64,000 bases of DNA from Triticum aestivum (Eukaryota > Streptophyta > Magnoliopsida > Poales > Poaceae), in the NCBI RefSeq assembly GCF_018294505.1, contig NC_057813.1, positions 313,734,900 to 313,798,899 on the forward strand. The letters run 5' to 3'. The notes beneath the pieces were generated by a model. It worked only from the letters and a program-made list of their open reading frames with translations. It was not told the origin of the DNA and made no database searches. Every line of letters begins with the position of its first letter. Position 1 is the first letter of the stretch. Below are positions 24,129 to 34,655 of this stretch, piece after piece. Made by a program: the position numbers and the translations under genes.

Positions 24129-24588
24129 TCGGTGGGACCGAATCAACAAACTCGGTCAGACCGATTTAGTAAACCTAGTGACCGTTAGGATTTTCGGTGG
24201 GACCGAAATGCAACTCGGTAGGACCGATATGGTTAGGGTTAGGGCATAACGTAATCTCGGTGAGACCGATTACACAAACTCGGTGAGACCGATTTTGGTA
24301 ATTAGCTAACCAGAGAGTTGGTCAGGTAAACTCGGTGGGACCGATTTGCTCTTTTCGGTGAGACCGAAATGTTACAAAAGGGAAACAGAGAGTTTACATT
24401 GCAATCTCGGTGGGACCGATCGCTCACTCCGGTTAGACCGAAACGTTACGAAGGGAAACAGAGAGATTACAATCCCATCTCGGTGAGACCGAGATCCCTA
24501 TCGGTGAGACCGATTTGCCTAGGGTTTGTGGCAGTGGCTATGACATTTGAACTCGGTGGCGCCGGATAGAAAGAATCGGTGTGACCGA
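24129..24588 (-). repeat. Array of TCGGTNNNACCGA palindromes in SIR2 LTR (left)
   Basis: Twelve perfect copies of TCGGT-three bases-ACCGA and two variants in about 460 bases, at irregular spacing. The middle three bases vary (GGG, GAG, CAG, AGG, GTG). The matching stretch in the right LTR is 32423-32882, where several copies have decayed by C-to-T or G-to-A. Confidence 0.9.
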
Positions 24589-24947
24589 TTTTGGCTTTAG
24601 GTTTAGGTCAAATGAGGATGTGAGAAAGTAGTTGAGGGTATTTGGAGCATATCACTAAGCACATGAAGCAAGAGGCTCATTAAGCAACACCTCATCCCTC
24701 CTTGATAGTATTGGCTTTTCCTATAGACTCAATGTGATCTTGGATCACTGAAATATAAAATGTAGAGTCTTGAGCTTTTGAGCTTGAGCCAATCCTTTGT
24801 CCTTGATATTTTGAGGGATCCACTTTCATCATCCATGCCATGCCATTCATTGAGCTTCCTGAAATAATAGTCTTGGAATAGCATTAGCTCAATGAGCTAT
24901 ATGTTGTTATGAATTATCAAAACCACCTAGGGATAGTTGCACTTTCA

Positions 24948-24964
24948 ATCTCCCCCTTTTTGGT
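24948..24964 (-). other. SIR2 polypurine tract
   Basis: On the minus strand this reads CAAAAAGGGGGAGAT directly before the 3' LTR, the expected PPT. It fixes the element's orientation. Confidence 0.8.
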
Positions 24965-25471
24965 AATTGATGACAACATATAGATCAAAGCTTCGACAAA
25001 TGATAATAAGGTTTAATAAAAACATCGTCGCTTTGAGAAGTATGTGATAAGCAAGAGCTCCCCCTAAATTTGTGCATAGTTTAGATTTGCTTTAGACTGC
25101 AAATGCACACGAAATTAGGCTCATGGGTTACTCTTCCATGTCACATACATCTTGGTGGAGCGCTCAAAATAATAAAGATTGAATACATGCACTCATCACC
25201 AAGCAAAGTGAATGATCATATAAGGATAGGTAAAATAATAGCATCAAACATGCATAACGTAGCTTATGATCAAACACATGATCATCAATGTCTCACAGGT
25301 AATTGCATAGTATCTCAAGCAATCAAAAACAAACAAGTTTAACCAAGAAGACAAGAGAGAACAAAAAACAGCAAATCTCTCTCTCGAAGCCTATGATCTA
25401 TACATTTTTCTCCCCCTTTGGTAACAAGTTACCACAAAGTTCATAGAAAATGCATAGTGCTAGATCATCTC

Positions 25472-27542
25472 TCAGGCTTGGTCTTCAGGTGGTGGTGGTG
25501 TAGAGATGGCTCCTTGGGTGAAGGCTTTAGTCGATGTAGATGGAGCTGGAGGAGTTGGTGCTGGAGCTGGTTGCACTGGAGCTGTAGGAGCTGTAGCTGG
25601 CGCAGATGATGTGGCTCTTGTGTCTGTCACAGGCACTGCAGCTGACCTCTGAGCTCTAGGCACTCTGGCAAATGCATCAGTGGTTGTCTTGCCCTTCCTC
25701 TCATGCATGTCATCCTGAAGCTGTTCCACAACAGACTGAATCTCAGTTACTTTGACATCAAGATCATAGAATTTTTGTTCCATGATCCTTTCCAGGCTCT
25801 CCTGGTTTTGAGTTAGGGTGGCCAACCCCTTCTCAATCCTTAGTGTTGATGCTATCAAGTAACCAAGCTGCTCCTGCTTGTTCTTCAAGAAATACTCAGA
25901 TGCCTCCTCTTGAGTTGGCATCTTGGCAGCCTTCTCTTTCCTTGCTTTCTCCTTCTTTGCTTGAGCTTGCACTGATGATGGTTCATCCTCATTCATGACA
26001 ACTTGATTGTCCTCAAAGTCTGGATAGAGAGCAAAATGTTCTTTATCCAACTGATATTTTCCTGTGCCCATCTTTGAGTTAATCAACTCCTGAATCTGTG
26101 GAGCATATCCACAACTTCTCTTCTGGTCTGCTGCAGTCCTCTTGATAGTTTCAACCATAAGGCTCATGACCTTGAATTTCTGGGGCACATCAAATACATG
26201 TAGCAAGTTTATTGCATGCCCTCGAATCATGTTGTGATCACCTGATTTGGGCAAAAGAGTGTGCCTTAGGATCTGGTTGATCGTAGGCAGCCCTGACAGA
26301 AGAAAATGAACTGATCCAAACTTGAAAATCTCAAGTGCTTCATCAGGGATCTCCTTGTACATATGTGACATTGAGTTATGATCCATTTTCTTCTTGGCAT
26401 AAATGTCCAAGTCATCTTCACTCTCCTTTGGGGCATTGATCAGACTTGCCCATTCCTCAATGGTTGACTGGTATCTCGTTCCTTCAGACATCCATACTAT
26501 CCTGCCATCTGGATAGAAGTGTGCTGTGGAGTAGAATTGCATGATGAGTTCATCATTCCAGTTGGTGAGCTTCTGCCCAACAAAATCTGCAACTCCACAA
26601 GCAATGAAACTGTCTTGCACTCCAGGATAGTGTTCCTCATTTTCCTTCATGTAGGTCCAGTCGACCCACCTCATATCACACACTATGGGCTTCTTGTCCA
26701 ACAAGATTGTCTCATAGAAGTCCTGCTGCTCCTAGGTGTGGAACCTGTAATCTACAGCAGTCCTTCTCCTAGTGGCATATGGATCTGACTCTCTCCATAG
26801 CCTCAACCCTGAGTCTCTCCCGATCTTCATGTTCTCAGCCACAGGATGAGCATCATTGTGGTCTGGAATCTTGGGTTTGAGTTTCCTTAAGATCTACCCT
26901 TCTTCATCTTCCTCAGCAGCAACCTCAGGCATTGGGGCCTTGTTCTTCTTAGCTGCTGGTATACTCTTGGTATTTCTCTTTGGTGCAGTCTTGGGCTTGG
27001 AGGCAGCTTTGGGTGCTTCTTTGGGCTTTGATGTTGCAGCCCCTGACTTTATAGCATCACCCATCAGCTTTTGTGCCTTGGGTGCTGGTTCAGCAACCTC
27101 TTCTCCCTCTTCCATCATGGATGGTTGCCCAATAACTCTGGCCATGGTCTTCTTGACCCTTTCCTTCCTTTTCTTTCCTTCTGCAGCTGGCTCTTCGGGA
27201 TCAGGCTTTTTCAGGTAATTGAGTTGATCCTTTGGCTTTGGAGATTGGTTGTCTTCCTGCTGGCCTTTTGATCTTCATGCCTGGCTTCACTGCAGTTGAG
27301 CCGAGCACCTTTTTGAGAACTACCTTCTTGGAAGTAGCCTCATCTTCAACAACAACATAATCCTCATCCTCAGAGTCTGAGGTTCTCTTCCTTCTAGCTC
27401 TTGTGGCTGCTTTAGGCAAATTGCTTGGAGTTCTTCTGCTCCCTTCATCTGAGCTGCTAGAGGGACTAGTGCCCTCACTCATGTGAATCTGCTCTGCTGA
27501 CTTGTTCTGACTATCACTTTTGTCTGACATGCTGCAAATCAC
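25472..27542 (-). pseudogene. SIR2 env-like gene
   Basis: Starts at 27542 (MICSMSDKSDSQNKSAEQ) with a Ser/Lys-rich basic part. A frame change lies near 27205 and stops near 26894 and 26740. From 26704 to 25472 it is open for 410 residues. This part has a globular domain (NWNDELIMQFYSTAHF, ATIEEWASLINAP-like), a Lys/Glu-rich segment, a coiled coil (EKGLATLTQNQESLERIMEQ) and an Ala/Pro/Thr tail. It is homologous to the COP1 env-like protein. The position after the missing pol fits Sirevirus layout. Function unknown; no clear transmembrane segment seen. Confidence 0.82.
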
Positions 27543-27683
27543 TGACTGCTGACCCTATGAATAGTTATAGATGAGATAGAATGGATGAGCATCACAAAAT
27601 GCAGAGATTTTTGCAAAAGAATGACTCAAAAAACTTAGTTTTAGTTTCCACAGAAAGCATTTCGGATCTACCAATTTTCAAAC

Positions 27684-27889
27684 TCGGTGATACCGAAGCA
27701 GTTTTGGAACCTAAACTAGTGAACTCGGTCAGACCGAGTCACAGTTCGGTGGCACCGAGACTGCTAGGGTTTCACAAAGTTCTAAAATCGGTCACACCGA
27801 TTTGTAATTCTCGGTCAGACCGAGACTTACTAGTGCAATGGCGTTAGCCAGATCGTTGGGACCGAGTTTTTCAACTCGGTGGGTCCGAG
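27684..27889 (-). repeat. Internal palindrome array, block downstream of internal TATA
   Basis: Five perfect TCGGTNNNACCGA copies and two one-base variants between the internal TATA box and the env-like start. These are the same motif as in the LTR but with different neighbouring sequence. Confidence 0.8.
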
Positions 27890-28224
27890 ATGGTTTCGGC
27901 GGAAACCTAACCCTAAATTTTCGAATCCCATCTATTCTAAGGATCACATTGACTGGATAGGAGTATCTCAATCATGGCAAGATGCATTACGAACACAATT
28001 TGCTGAGAATTAGATGAGGATAGCACTGTGATCGAGTTGATACCCTAGTTCGGCGGTGAACTCGCTACGGCGGCAACAGTGGAGAAGAAATCCGTTGACG
28101 GCGGGGGAGAGCAGCGACAGGAGGCGGCTGGCGACGAACTCGACGATCCGTGGACCTAGTAGGCAGAGTGAGCTATGCGCGGGCGAGGAGTTTCGGAGAA
28201 AGTTTTCCAAAATTTGCCCGTGAG

Positions 28225-28232
28225 TATATATA
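28225..28232 (-). promoter_or_regulatory. SIR2 internal TATA box ahead of env-like gene
   Basis: TATATATA lies about 690 bases upstream of the env-like start. On the minus strand it is followed by a GC-rich leader (28210-28010) with a start-site-like pyrimidine region. Palindrome copies begin 12 bases upstream at 28244 and continue to 28409. This mirrors the U3 layout of the LTR. Confidence 0.55.
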
Positions 28233-28243
28233 GCCCGACACTG

Positions 28244-28409
28244 TCGGTGTGACCGAGTGGAACAACTCGGTGGCACCGAGATGCATAACTGTTAACAGTT
28301 ACAGCAACTCGGTGTGACCGAAAAGTTCAAATCAGTTGCACCGAGATTGAAAACCTAGATCGACTTAGTGATCTCGGTAGGAACGAAATGGAGGAATCGG
28401 TCAGATCGA
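28244..28409 (-). repeat. Internal palindrome array, block upstream of internal TATA
   Basis: Three perfect TCGGTNNNACCGA copies and three variants (for example TCGGTAGGAACGA) within 166 bases, in enhancer position relative to the TATA box at 28225-28232. Confidence 0.8.
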
Positions 28410-29286
28410 AAATCACAAAGAAGTTTTGGAAGTTTAAGTCTATGACAAATCAGGGACTCCAAGTGCTCCTCACACAGAGTGGTTCGAATCTGACTTGATC
28501 AAATTTTGTGATGTAGCATGAACAGAGTTTGAGACGAGAAAAGCATAGATAGCTAGAGAAGGTTCTTAGGCATTCTTGTCCATCCACTTGGCCAAAGAAA
28601 AAGAGGCCAATCAATCAAAACAACAAGTGGATGTCCTTGAATGAGTAATATATGCAACCAACATGCTCACACAATAAAATGACAAATGAAATATGTGGCA
28701 AAGCATGCACAACCAATTCTAGCATCTATCAAACAATTGGCGATGACTAGGTCATCTATATATGAGTATATTGACTTAGGAGTCAAATGAGAACATTTGA
28801 TCATAGGTCATACTTATCGTTTAAGCTCAAGTGGGGTTACCACTTTTACATAATGCATTGATGTGTTCACATCATTAGAGTTGCTTTGACTCAATTCTTT
28901 AGAGTTAAGCTCCCCCTAGATGTGAGATCCCCCCTTAGAGGGATGAACTAACCTTGGGTTTTGTCGATGATGACTTCATGTAGGTGTTGAAGATGTGGAT
29001 GCTCAATATTGATGTAGATCTTTTGGAGCAATCCTTTGGAGTGAGTTGCACTTTCAATACCCACACGGGTTAGTCCCACAAGGAACAAACAAGAATATCC
29101 ATAGACATAGAGTGATGCACACATAATATGATGTCCATGAAAACATTAGGTTACCTTGTCCCTTGCCTTACCAACATGAGGGTTTGTGACTCCTTGAACT
29201 AGTGCAAGATGTGGAAGTTGATTGCACTTGTCCTTGCCATAATGGTATGAGTGAAGAATGTTGGTGGAGTCACCCTCAAGAACTCT
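28410..29286 (-). other. SIR2 gap where pol would be expected
   Basis: About 880 bases without a supported gene. No integrase, RT or RNase H motif is present in either strand. G-run purine tracts on the minus strand lie near 28914 and 28933. A 13-base match to the LTR edge (AGTTGCACTTTCA) lies at 29044-29056. The rest is AT-rich and featureless. Confidence 0.6.
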
Positions 29287-30249
29287 CTAGTTCTTCTTCT
29301 TCGGGATCCACATCATCTTGATGGGAATCCTTGGTGTTGTAGTTGTGCTTGATGAAGTAGAACTTGACGTAGTCTTGGGAACCCACTTGACCAAGGCCTT
29401 AGGTGCTTCTTCAAATGTATCAATCTCCTCTTGAAGCTTGTCCTTGCCTTTGTTCTTGTGGTCTTGTGGTGGAAGATCATCTTGTGCTTGTGTCCCCTTG
29501 AAGGAAGTAGGATCATACTTCTCTTGTTGAGGAACAAACTTCGTCTTGGGGTATTGATCTTCTTCCCACTCAACTCCATTGGCATTGAACTTTCGTTCAA
29601 AACCAACACCTTGATTCTTCCGGTGCCTTCCTTCCTTGCGTACAATTTCCTCGAATTGCTTACTCCCGGCAAGGCTCTTGTATACACCTTTCTCTATAAT
29701 TCCCTTCAATAAGCTATTTTCTTGCTCAAGTGTAACTTGGCTAAGAGTATCATTAGTGGAATCAAGAGAATTACTAGAAGCAACAATATTGGATTTAGCA
29801 TAATCATTGTTACTACTAGAGGAAGAATCTTTCTTGTTCTTGTTACTAGACTAGACTTGATGCATGTAAGTAGATAAGAGTAAATGCTTGGCAATATAAG
29901 AAGAACTTTGATTGCGAAGATCATCATTGATTGCCTTTAAGAACTCATGCTCTTGCTCAAGATTGAGCTTTTCAAAGCGTAACTTCTCATGAGCCCTTAA
30001 AAGTTCTCGATGATTTTCAAAGATAGTTTCATGAGCTAACTTAGGAGTGTTTAGTTCTTTAGTTAGAAGCTCAATCTTCTCCTTATCATTGTCATTCATT
30101 TTATCTTGTTTAGCATGATTAATTGACGTTTCATCATAGTATTCATCACTAGAGTTGTCAACAAGTAAATCATCATCTCCTAGCAAGTCATCTTCATCAC
30201 TATTGAAATCAACATACTCGGGATGAGTTACCTTAGGGCCTTTAGCCAT
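29287..30249 (-). pseudogene. SIR2 gag, C-terminal part
   Basis: Continues gag after the zinc knuckle. It starts with an acidic segment (FNSDEDDLLGDDDLLVDNS), then a coiled coil (LRAHEKLRFEKLNLEQEHEF), a stop near 29853 and a frame change. It ends in a Lys-rich and Ser/Thr-rich tail. COP1 gag has an equivalent acidic and coiled-coil extension at 40341-40874, a Sirevirus trait. Confidence 0.78.
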
Positions 30250-30576
30250 GAAGCATCTTCCAATTCATTCATTTGGTGAGTCAAATATGTCATAGGAGTT
30301 GGTTGACACAAGTGCTAGACCGGCAACACCTTCATCTTGAGTATGTTCAGAGTCAGAGTGATAGCTTGTCTCGGAGTGATGTTCAGAGTCGGAGCCGGAT
30401 ACCCATTCACCAACATGAGCTTGATCTCTTCGTTTTGTGTAGCTCTTTGATGACTTGTCCTTCCTTTACGAATCTTTGCTTCTCCGTGAGGGTCTTCGTT
30501 CATAACGATCATCTCTACTCCTTCTCTCTCTTGGCGGTGATTCTTCTCTTCTACTTCTTCTCTTTGGAGAATCTTC

Positions 30577-31470
30577 TCATCTTTTGTAGGGTGCCGTACA
30601 CTCATTGGAATAGTGTCCGGGTCTCCCACAATTGTACCAATTGCGCTCTCGACTGGAAGATCTCTTGTCATTGTAGGACCTTGACTTAGAGCTTCTTTCT
30701 TTGCTTCTACTCTTGTAGAATTTGTTGAAATTCTTCACCATTAAGCTCAATTCTTCATTGAAGGTTTGTTTCTCAGTTGATGATGTGGGGGCTTCACATG
30801 AGGCTTTGTAAGCACCACTTGACTTGTTGTGAAGTTCCTCCTTATCCTTGAGTGACATCTCATGAGCAACAATTCTGCCAATGACCTCCGTTGGCTTGAG
30901 ATTCTTGTAATTGGGCATCATTTGAATTAATGTGCACACGGTATCATATTTTCCATCCAATGCTCTTAGGATCTTCTTGATGATGAATCTGTCAGTCATC
31001 TCTTCACTCCCTAGGCCGGCGATCTCATTTATGATAAGAGCAAGCCTAGAGTACATTTCAGTGACACCTTCACCATCCTTTATTTTGAACTTGCCAAGCT
31101 GACTTTGGAGCACATCCAACTTAGATTCCTTGATGGAGTCGGTACCTTCATGCATATCAACCAAAGTGTTCCAAAGTTCCTTTGCATTCTCAAGACGACT
31201 GATTTTGTTGAATTCTTCGGGGCACAATCCGTTGAAGATGATATCACAAGCTTGAGCGTTGTATTGCATCATCTTTAATTCTTCCGCATTAGCTTCACGG
31301 TTCGGTTCTCTCCCATCAAAGAATTCACCTTGCAAGCCAATACAAATAATAGCCCAAACGGCGGGGTTATGTCCAAGAATATGCATTTTCATCTTATGCT
31401 TCCAACTAGCAAAATTAGTTCCATCAAAGTAAGGACCTCTACGGTGATAATTTCCCTCGCTAGACGCCAT
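30577..31470 (-). pseudogene. SIR2 gag, N-terminal part with altered zinc knuckle
   Basis: 297 codons open from ATG 31470 (MASSEGNYHRRGPYFDGTNF, with the W of FASWKHKMKM). The capsid-type body follows (LWNTLVDMHEGTDSIKESKL, GLGSEEMTDRFIIKKILRAL). At the end is an Arg/Ser-rich stretch and a CX2CX4HX4C knuckle. Its first Cys is Trp (NWYNCGRPGHYSNEC), so zinc binding should be impaired. This piece is intact as a frame but the rest of gag is broken. Confidence 0.88.
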
Positions 31471-31541
31471 ACTCTCCTAGGTTGTGAAACCAAGGCTATG
31501 ACCACCAAAAGCTATGGAAATCAAAGCAAATGGAGACCAAA

Positions 31542-31553
31542 GCTCTGATACCA
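31542..31553 (-). other. SIR2 primer binding site (tRNA-iMet)
   Basis: Minus-strand TGGTATCAGAGC, 2 bases inside the 5' LTR end. Confidence 0.9.
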
Positions 31554-31555
31554 CT

Positions 31556-33241
31556 TGTAGGACCTTGAAGTATGTCTAGAGGGGGGGTGATTAGACTACT
31601 TGACCAATTAAAAACTTAACCTTTTCCCAATTTTAGAGTTTGGCAGATTTTAGCAATCTTTGGACAAGTCAAGCAATCATCACACAAATCAAGCAAGCAT
31701 GCAAAGAGTATATAGGCAGCGGAAATTAAAGCATGCAACTTGCAAGAAAGTAAAGGGAAGGGTTTGGAGGATTCAAACGCAGTTGGAGACACATATGTTT
31801 TTGGCGTGGTTCCGATAGGTGGTGCTATCGTACATCCACATTGATGGAGACTTCAACCCACGAAGGGTAACGGTTGTGCGAGTCCACGGAGGGCTCCACC
31901 CAAGAAGGGTCCACGAAGAAGCAACCTTGTCTATCCCACCATGGCCGTCGCCCACGAAGGACTTGCCTCACTAGCGGTAGATCTTCACGAAGTAGGCGAT
32001 CTCCTTGCCCTTACAAACTCCTTGGTTCAACTCCACAATCTTGTCGGAGGCTCCCAAGTGACACCTAGCCAATCTAGGAGACACCACTCTCCAAGAAGTA
32101 ACAAATGGTGCTTTGATGATGAACTCCTTGCTCTTGTGCTTCAAATCATAGTCTCCCCAACACTCAACTCTCTCTCATATGATTTGGATCTAGTGGAAAG
32201 AAGATTTGAGTGGAAAGCAACTTGGGGAAGGCTAGAGATCAAGATTCATATGGTAGGAATGGAATATCTTGGCCTCAACACATGAGTAGGTGGTTCTCTC
32301 TCAGAACTGGTAAGTTGGAAGTGTAGGTCTGTTCTGATGGCTCTCTCCACGAATGAAGAGGAGGTGGAGGGGTATATATAGCCTCCACACAAAATCTAAC
32401 CGTTACACACAATTTACCAATCTCGGTGAGACCGAATCAACAAACTCGGTCAGACCGATTTAGTAAACCTAGTGACCATTAGGATTTTTGGTGGGACCAA
32501 AATGCAACTCGGTAGGACCGATATGGTTAGGGTTAGGGCATAACATAATCTTGGTGAGACCGATTACACAAGCTCGGTGAGACCGATTTTGGTAATTAGC
32601 TAACCAGAGAGTTGGTCAGGTAAACTCGGTGGGACCGACTTGCTCTTTTCGGTGAGACCGAAATGTTACAAAAGGGAAACAGAGAGTTTACATTGCAATC
32701 TCGGTGGGACCGATTGCTCACTCCAGTTAGACCAAAACGTTACAAAGGGAAACAGAGAGATTACAATCCCATCTCGGTGAGACTGAGATCCCTATCGGTG
32801 AGACTGATTTGCCTAGGGTTTGTGGCAGTGGCTATGACATTTGAACTCGGTGGCGCCGGATAGAAAGAATCGGTGTGACCGATTTTGGCTTTAGGTTTAG
32901 GTCAAATGAGGATGTGAGAAAGTAGTTGAGGGTATTTGGAGCATATCACTAAGCACATGAAGCAAGAGGCTCATTAAGCAACACCTCATCCCTCCTTGAT
33001 AGTATTGGCTTTTCCTATAGACTCAATGTGATCTTGGATCACTGAAATATAAAATGTAGAGTCTTGAGCTTTTGAGCTTGAGCCGATCCTTTGTCCTTGA
33101 TATTTTGAGGGATCCACTTTCATCATCCATGCCATGCCATTCATTGAGCTTCCTGAAATAACAGTCTTGGAATAGCATTAGCTCAATGAGCTATATGTTG
33201 TTATGAATTATCAAAACCACCTAGGGATAGTTGCACTTTCA
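31556..33241 (-). repeat. SIR2 5' LTR (right copy)
   Basis: 1,686 bp, matching 23263-24947. Palindrome array at 32423-32882 and TATA box in the hairpin loop at 32364-32388. Most differences from the left copy within the array remove a CpG. Confidence 0.92.
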
Positions 33242-33246
33242 GATGC

Positions 33247-33928
33247 TTTCCTCGACAACTTCCAGGGCACATACGTGCGACCACCGGATGCTGATGACTT
33301 GAGCCACATTACACAACAGCCCGGAGAGTCAGCCAGAAAATTCTGGACTCGGTTCCTAACTAAAAAGAACCAAATTGTCGACTGTCCAGATGCCGAAGCC
33401 CTGGCAGCCTTTAAGCATAATATCTGCGGCGAGTGGCTTGCCCGGCACCTCGGCCAGGAAAAACTAAAATCCATGGTGGCCCTCACGACACTCATGACAC
33501 GCTTTTGCGCAGGCGAGGATAGCTGGTTGGCTTGCAGCAGCACCACGCCAATAAACACAGGCACTTCAGACGTCCGCGACAATAACGGCAAGCCACGGCG
33601 TAACAGACATAAGCGTCGGAACAATGGCGATAACACTAAAGACACGACATTCAATTCCGGATTTAGCGGCTCAAAATCCAGTCAGCAGAAAAAGGCGTTC
33701 AAAAGAAACAATCAGGGACCGTCCAGTCTGGACCGCATACGTGACCGCTCATGCCAAACTCACGGCACCCCGGATAAGCCAGCAAATCACACTAATAGAG
33801 ACTACTGGGTTTTCAAGCAGGATAACAAGATAAATGCCGAGAACAAGGACAAGGGGCTACACAGCGACGATGACGATGAGACCCGGCGTCCGAACATGGG
33901 GGGCAGAAGAAATTTCCTCCCCAGGTGA
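33247..33928 (+). pseudogene. GYA gag, C-terminal part with atypical zinc finger
   Basis: Continues the capsid domain in the same frame as 21422-23262 (TQQPGESARKFWTRFLTKKN). It then has a basic Arg/Lys/Asn-rich part and, at 33752-33805, a CX2HX8HX4C-type finger whose last Cys is Tyr (CQTHGTPDKPANHTNRDY). It ends at TGA 33926-33928. The protease frame begins nearby in another frame, so gag and protease overlap or join by a frameshift. Confidence 0.85.
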
Positions 33929-33939
33929 AAACGGTCAAC

Positions 33940-34655
33940 ATGATCTACGCTACCCACATCCCGAAAAGGGAACGGAAGCGAGCACTACAGGACGTCTATG
34001 CGATGGAGCCAGTCGCCCCAAAATTCAACCCATGGTCAGCCTGTCCGATCACCTTTGATCGTAGGGATCACCCTACAAGCATCCGTCACGGCGGTTCGGC
34101 CACATTGGTTCTAGACCCAATCATTGAAAGATTGCACCTCACACGAGTCCTTATGGACCGAGGCAGCAGTCTGAACCTGCTTTATCAGGACACAGTGCGC
34201 AAAATGGGCATATACCCTTCAAGGATCAAGCCCACCAAAACTACCTTTAAAGGTGTAATTCCAGGGGTAGAGGCCCGCTGCACGGGCTCCATAACACTAG
34301 AAGTGGTCTTCGGATCTCCGAATAACTTCTGAAGCGAGGAGTTAATCTTCGACATCGTCCCCTTCCATAGCGGCTATCATGCACTACTTGGATGAACCAC
34401 ATTCGCTCGATTCAATGCGGTACCACACTATGCATACCTCAAGCTCAAGATGCCAGGACCTCGCGGGGTCATAACAGTCAACGGAAACATGGACCGCTCT
34501 CTCTGTACAGAAGAGCACACTGCAGCCCTTGCGGCAGAAGTACAAAGCAGCTTCCCCCGACAAACCACCAATCCGGCGACAACAACTCCGAACACCGTCA
34601 AGCGAGTCCGAAGTACCCCGCAACAGGATCGCCAGGCACACCAAGAGCGCGACTA
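33940..34655 (+). pseudogene. GYA aspartic protease
   Basis: Retropepsin-like region starting near MIYATHIPKRERKR. The active-site motif normally DGGSS reads DRGSSLNLLY near 34157, a Gly-to-Arg change. TGA stops at 34330-34332 and near 34394 both fit CGA-to-TGA decay. The typical end, YHALLG then YAYLKLKMPGPRG, is readable. It would cut the polyprotein. No RT follows. Confidence 0.85.

Larger units (their letters stand above)
23263..24947 (-). repeat. SIR2 3' LTR (left copy)
   Basis: 1,685 bp. It carries an array of TCGGTNNNACCGA palindromes at 24129-24588 and a TATA box at 24079-24086. The array is upstream of the TATA box on the element's own strand, which places it in the U3 enhancer position. 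Confidence 0.92.
23263..33241 (-). mobile_element. SIR2: minus-strand Sirevirus-like Copia lacking pol
   Basis: 9,979 bp with LTRs of about 1,685 bp. On its own strand it begins TGAAAGTGCAACT and ends CCTACA. The PBS (iMet type) and PPT are in place. Gene order is gag, a long spacer with an internal promoter, then the env-like gene; no protease, integrase, RT or RNase H is seen. The flanks are GACAC (23258-23262) and GATGC (33242-33246). Both are one CpG transition away from GACGC, which I take as the original duplication. About 30 differences by eye between LTRs (about 98% identity) make it younger than GYA. Confidence 0.9.

Noticed and set aside
24129..24588. CRISPR-like or satellite repeat array
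   Set aside because: Spacing is irregular, units are only 13 bases, and the array lies inside an LTR promoter region of a plant element.
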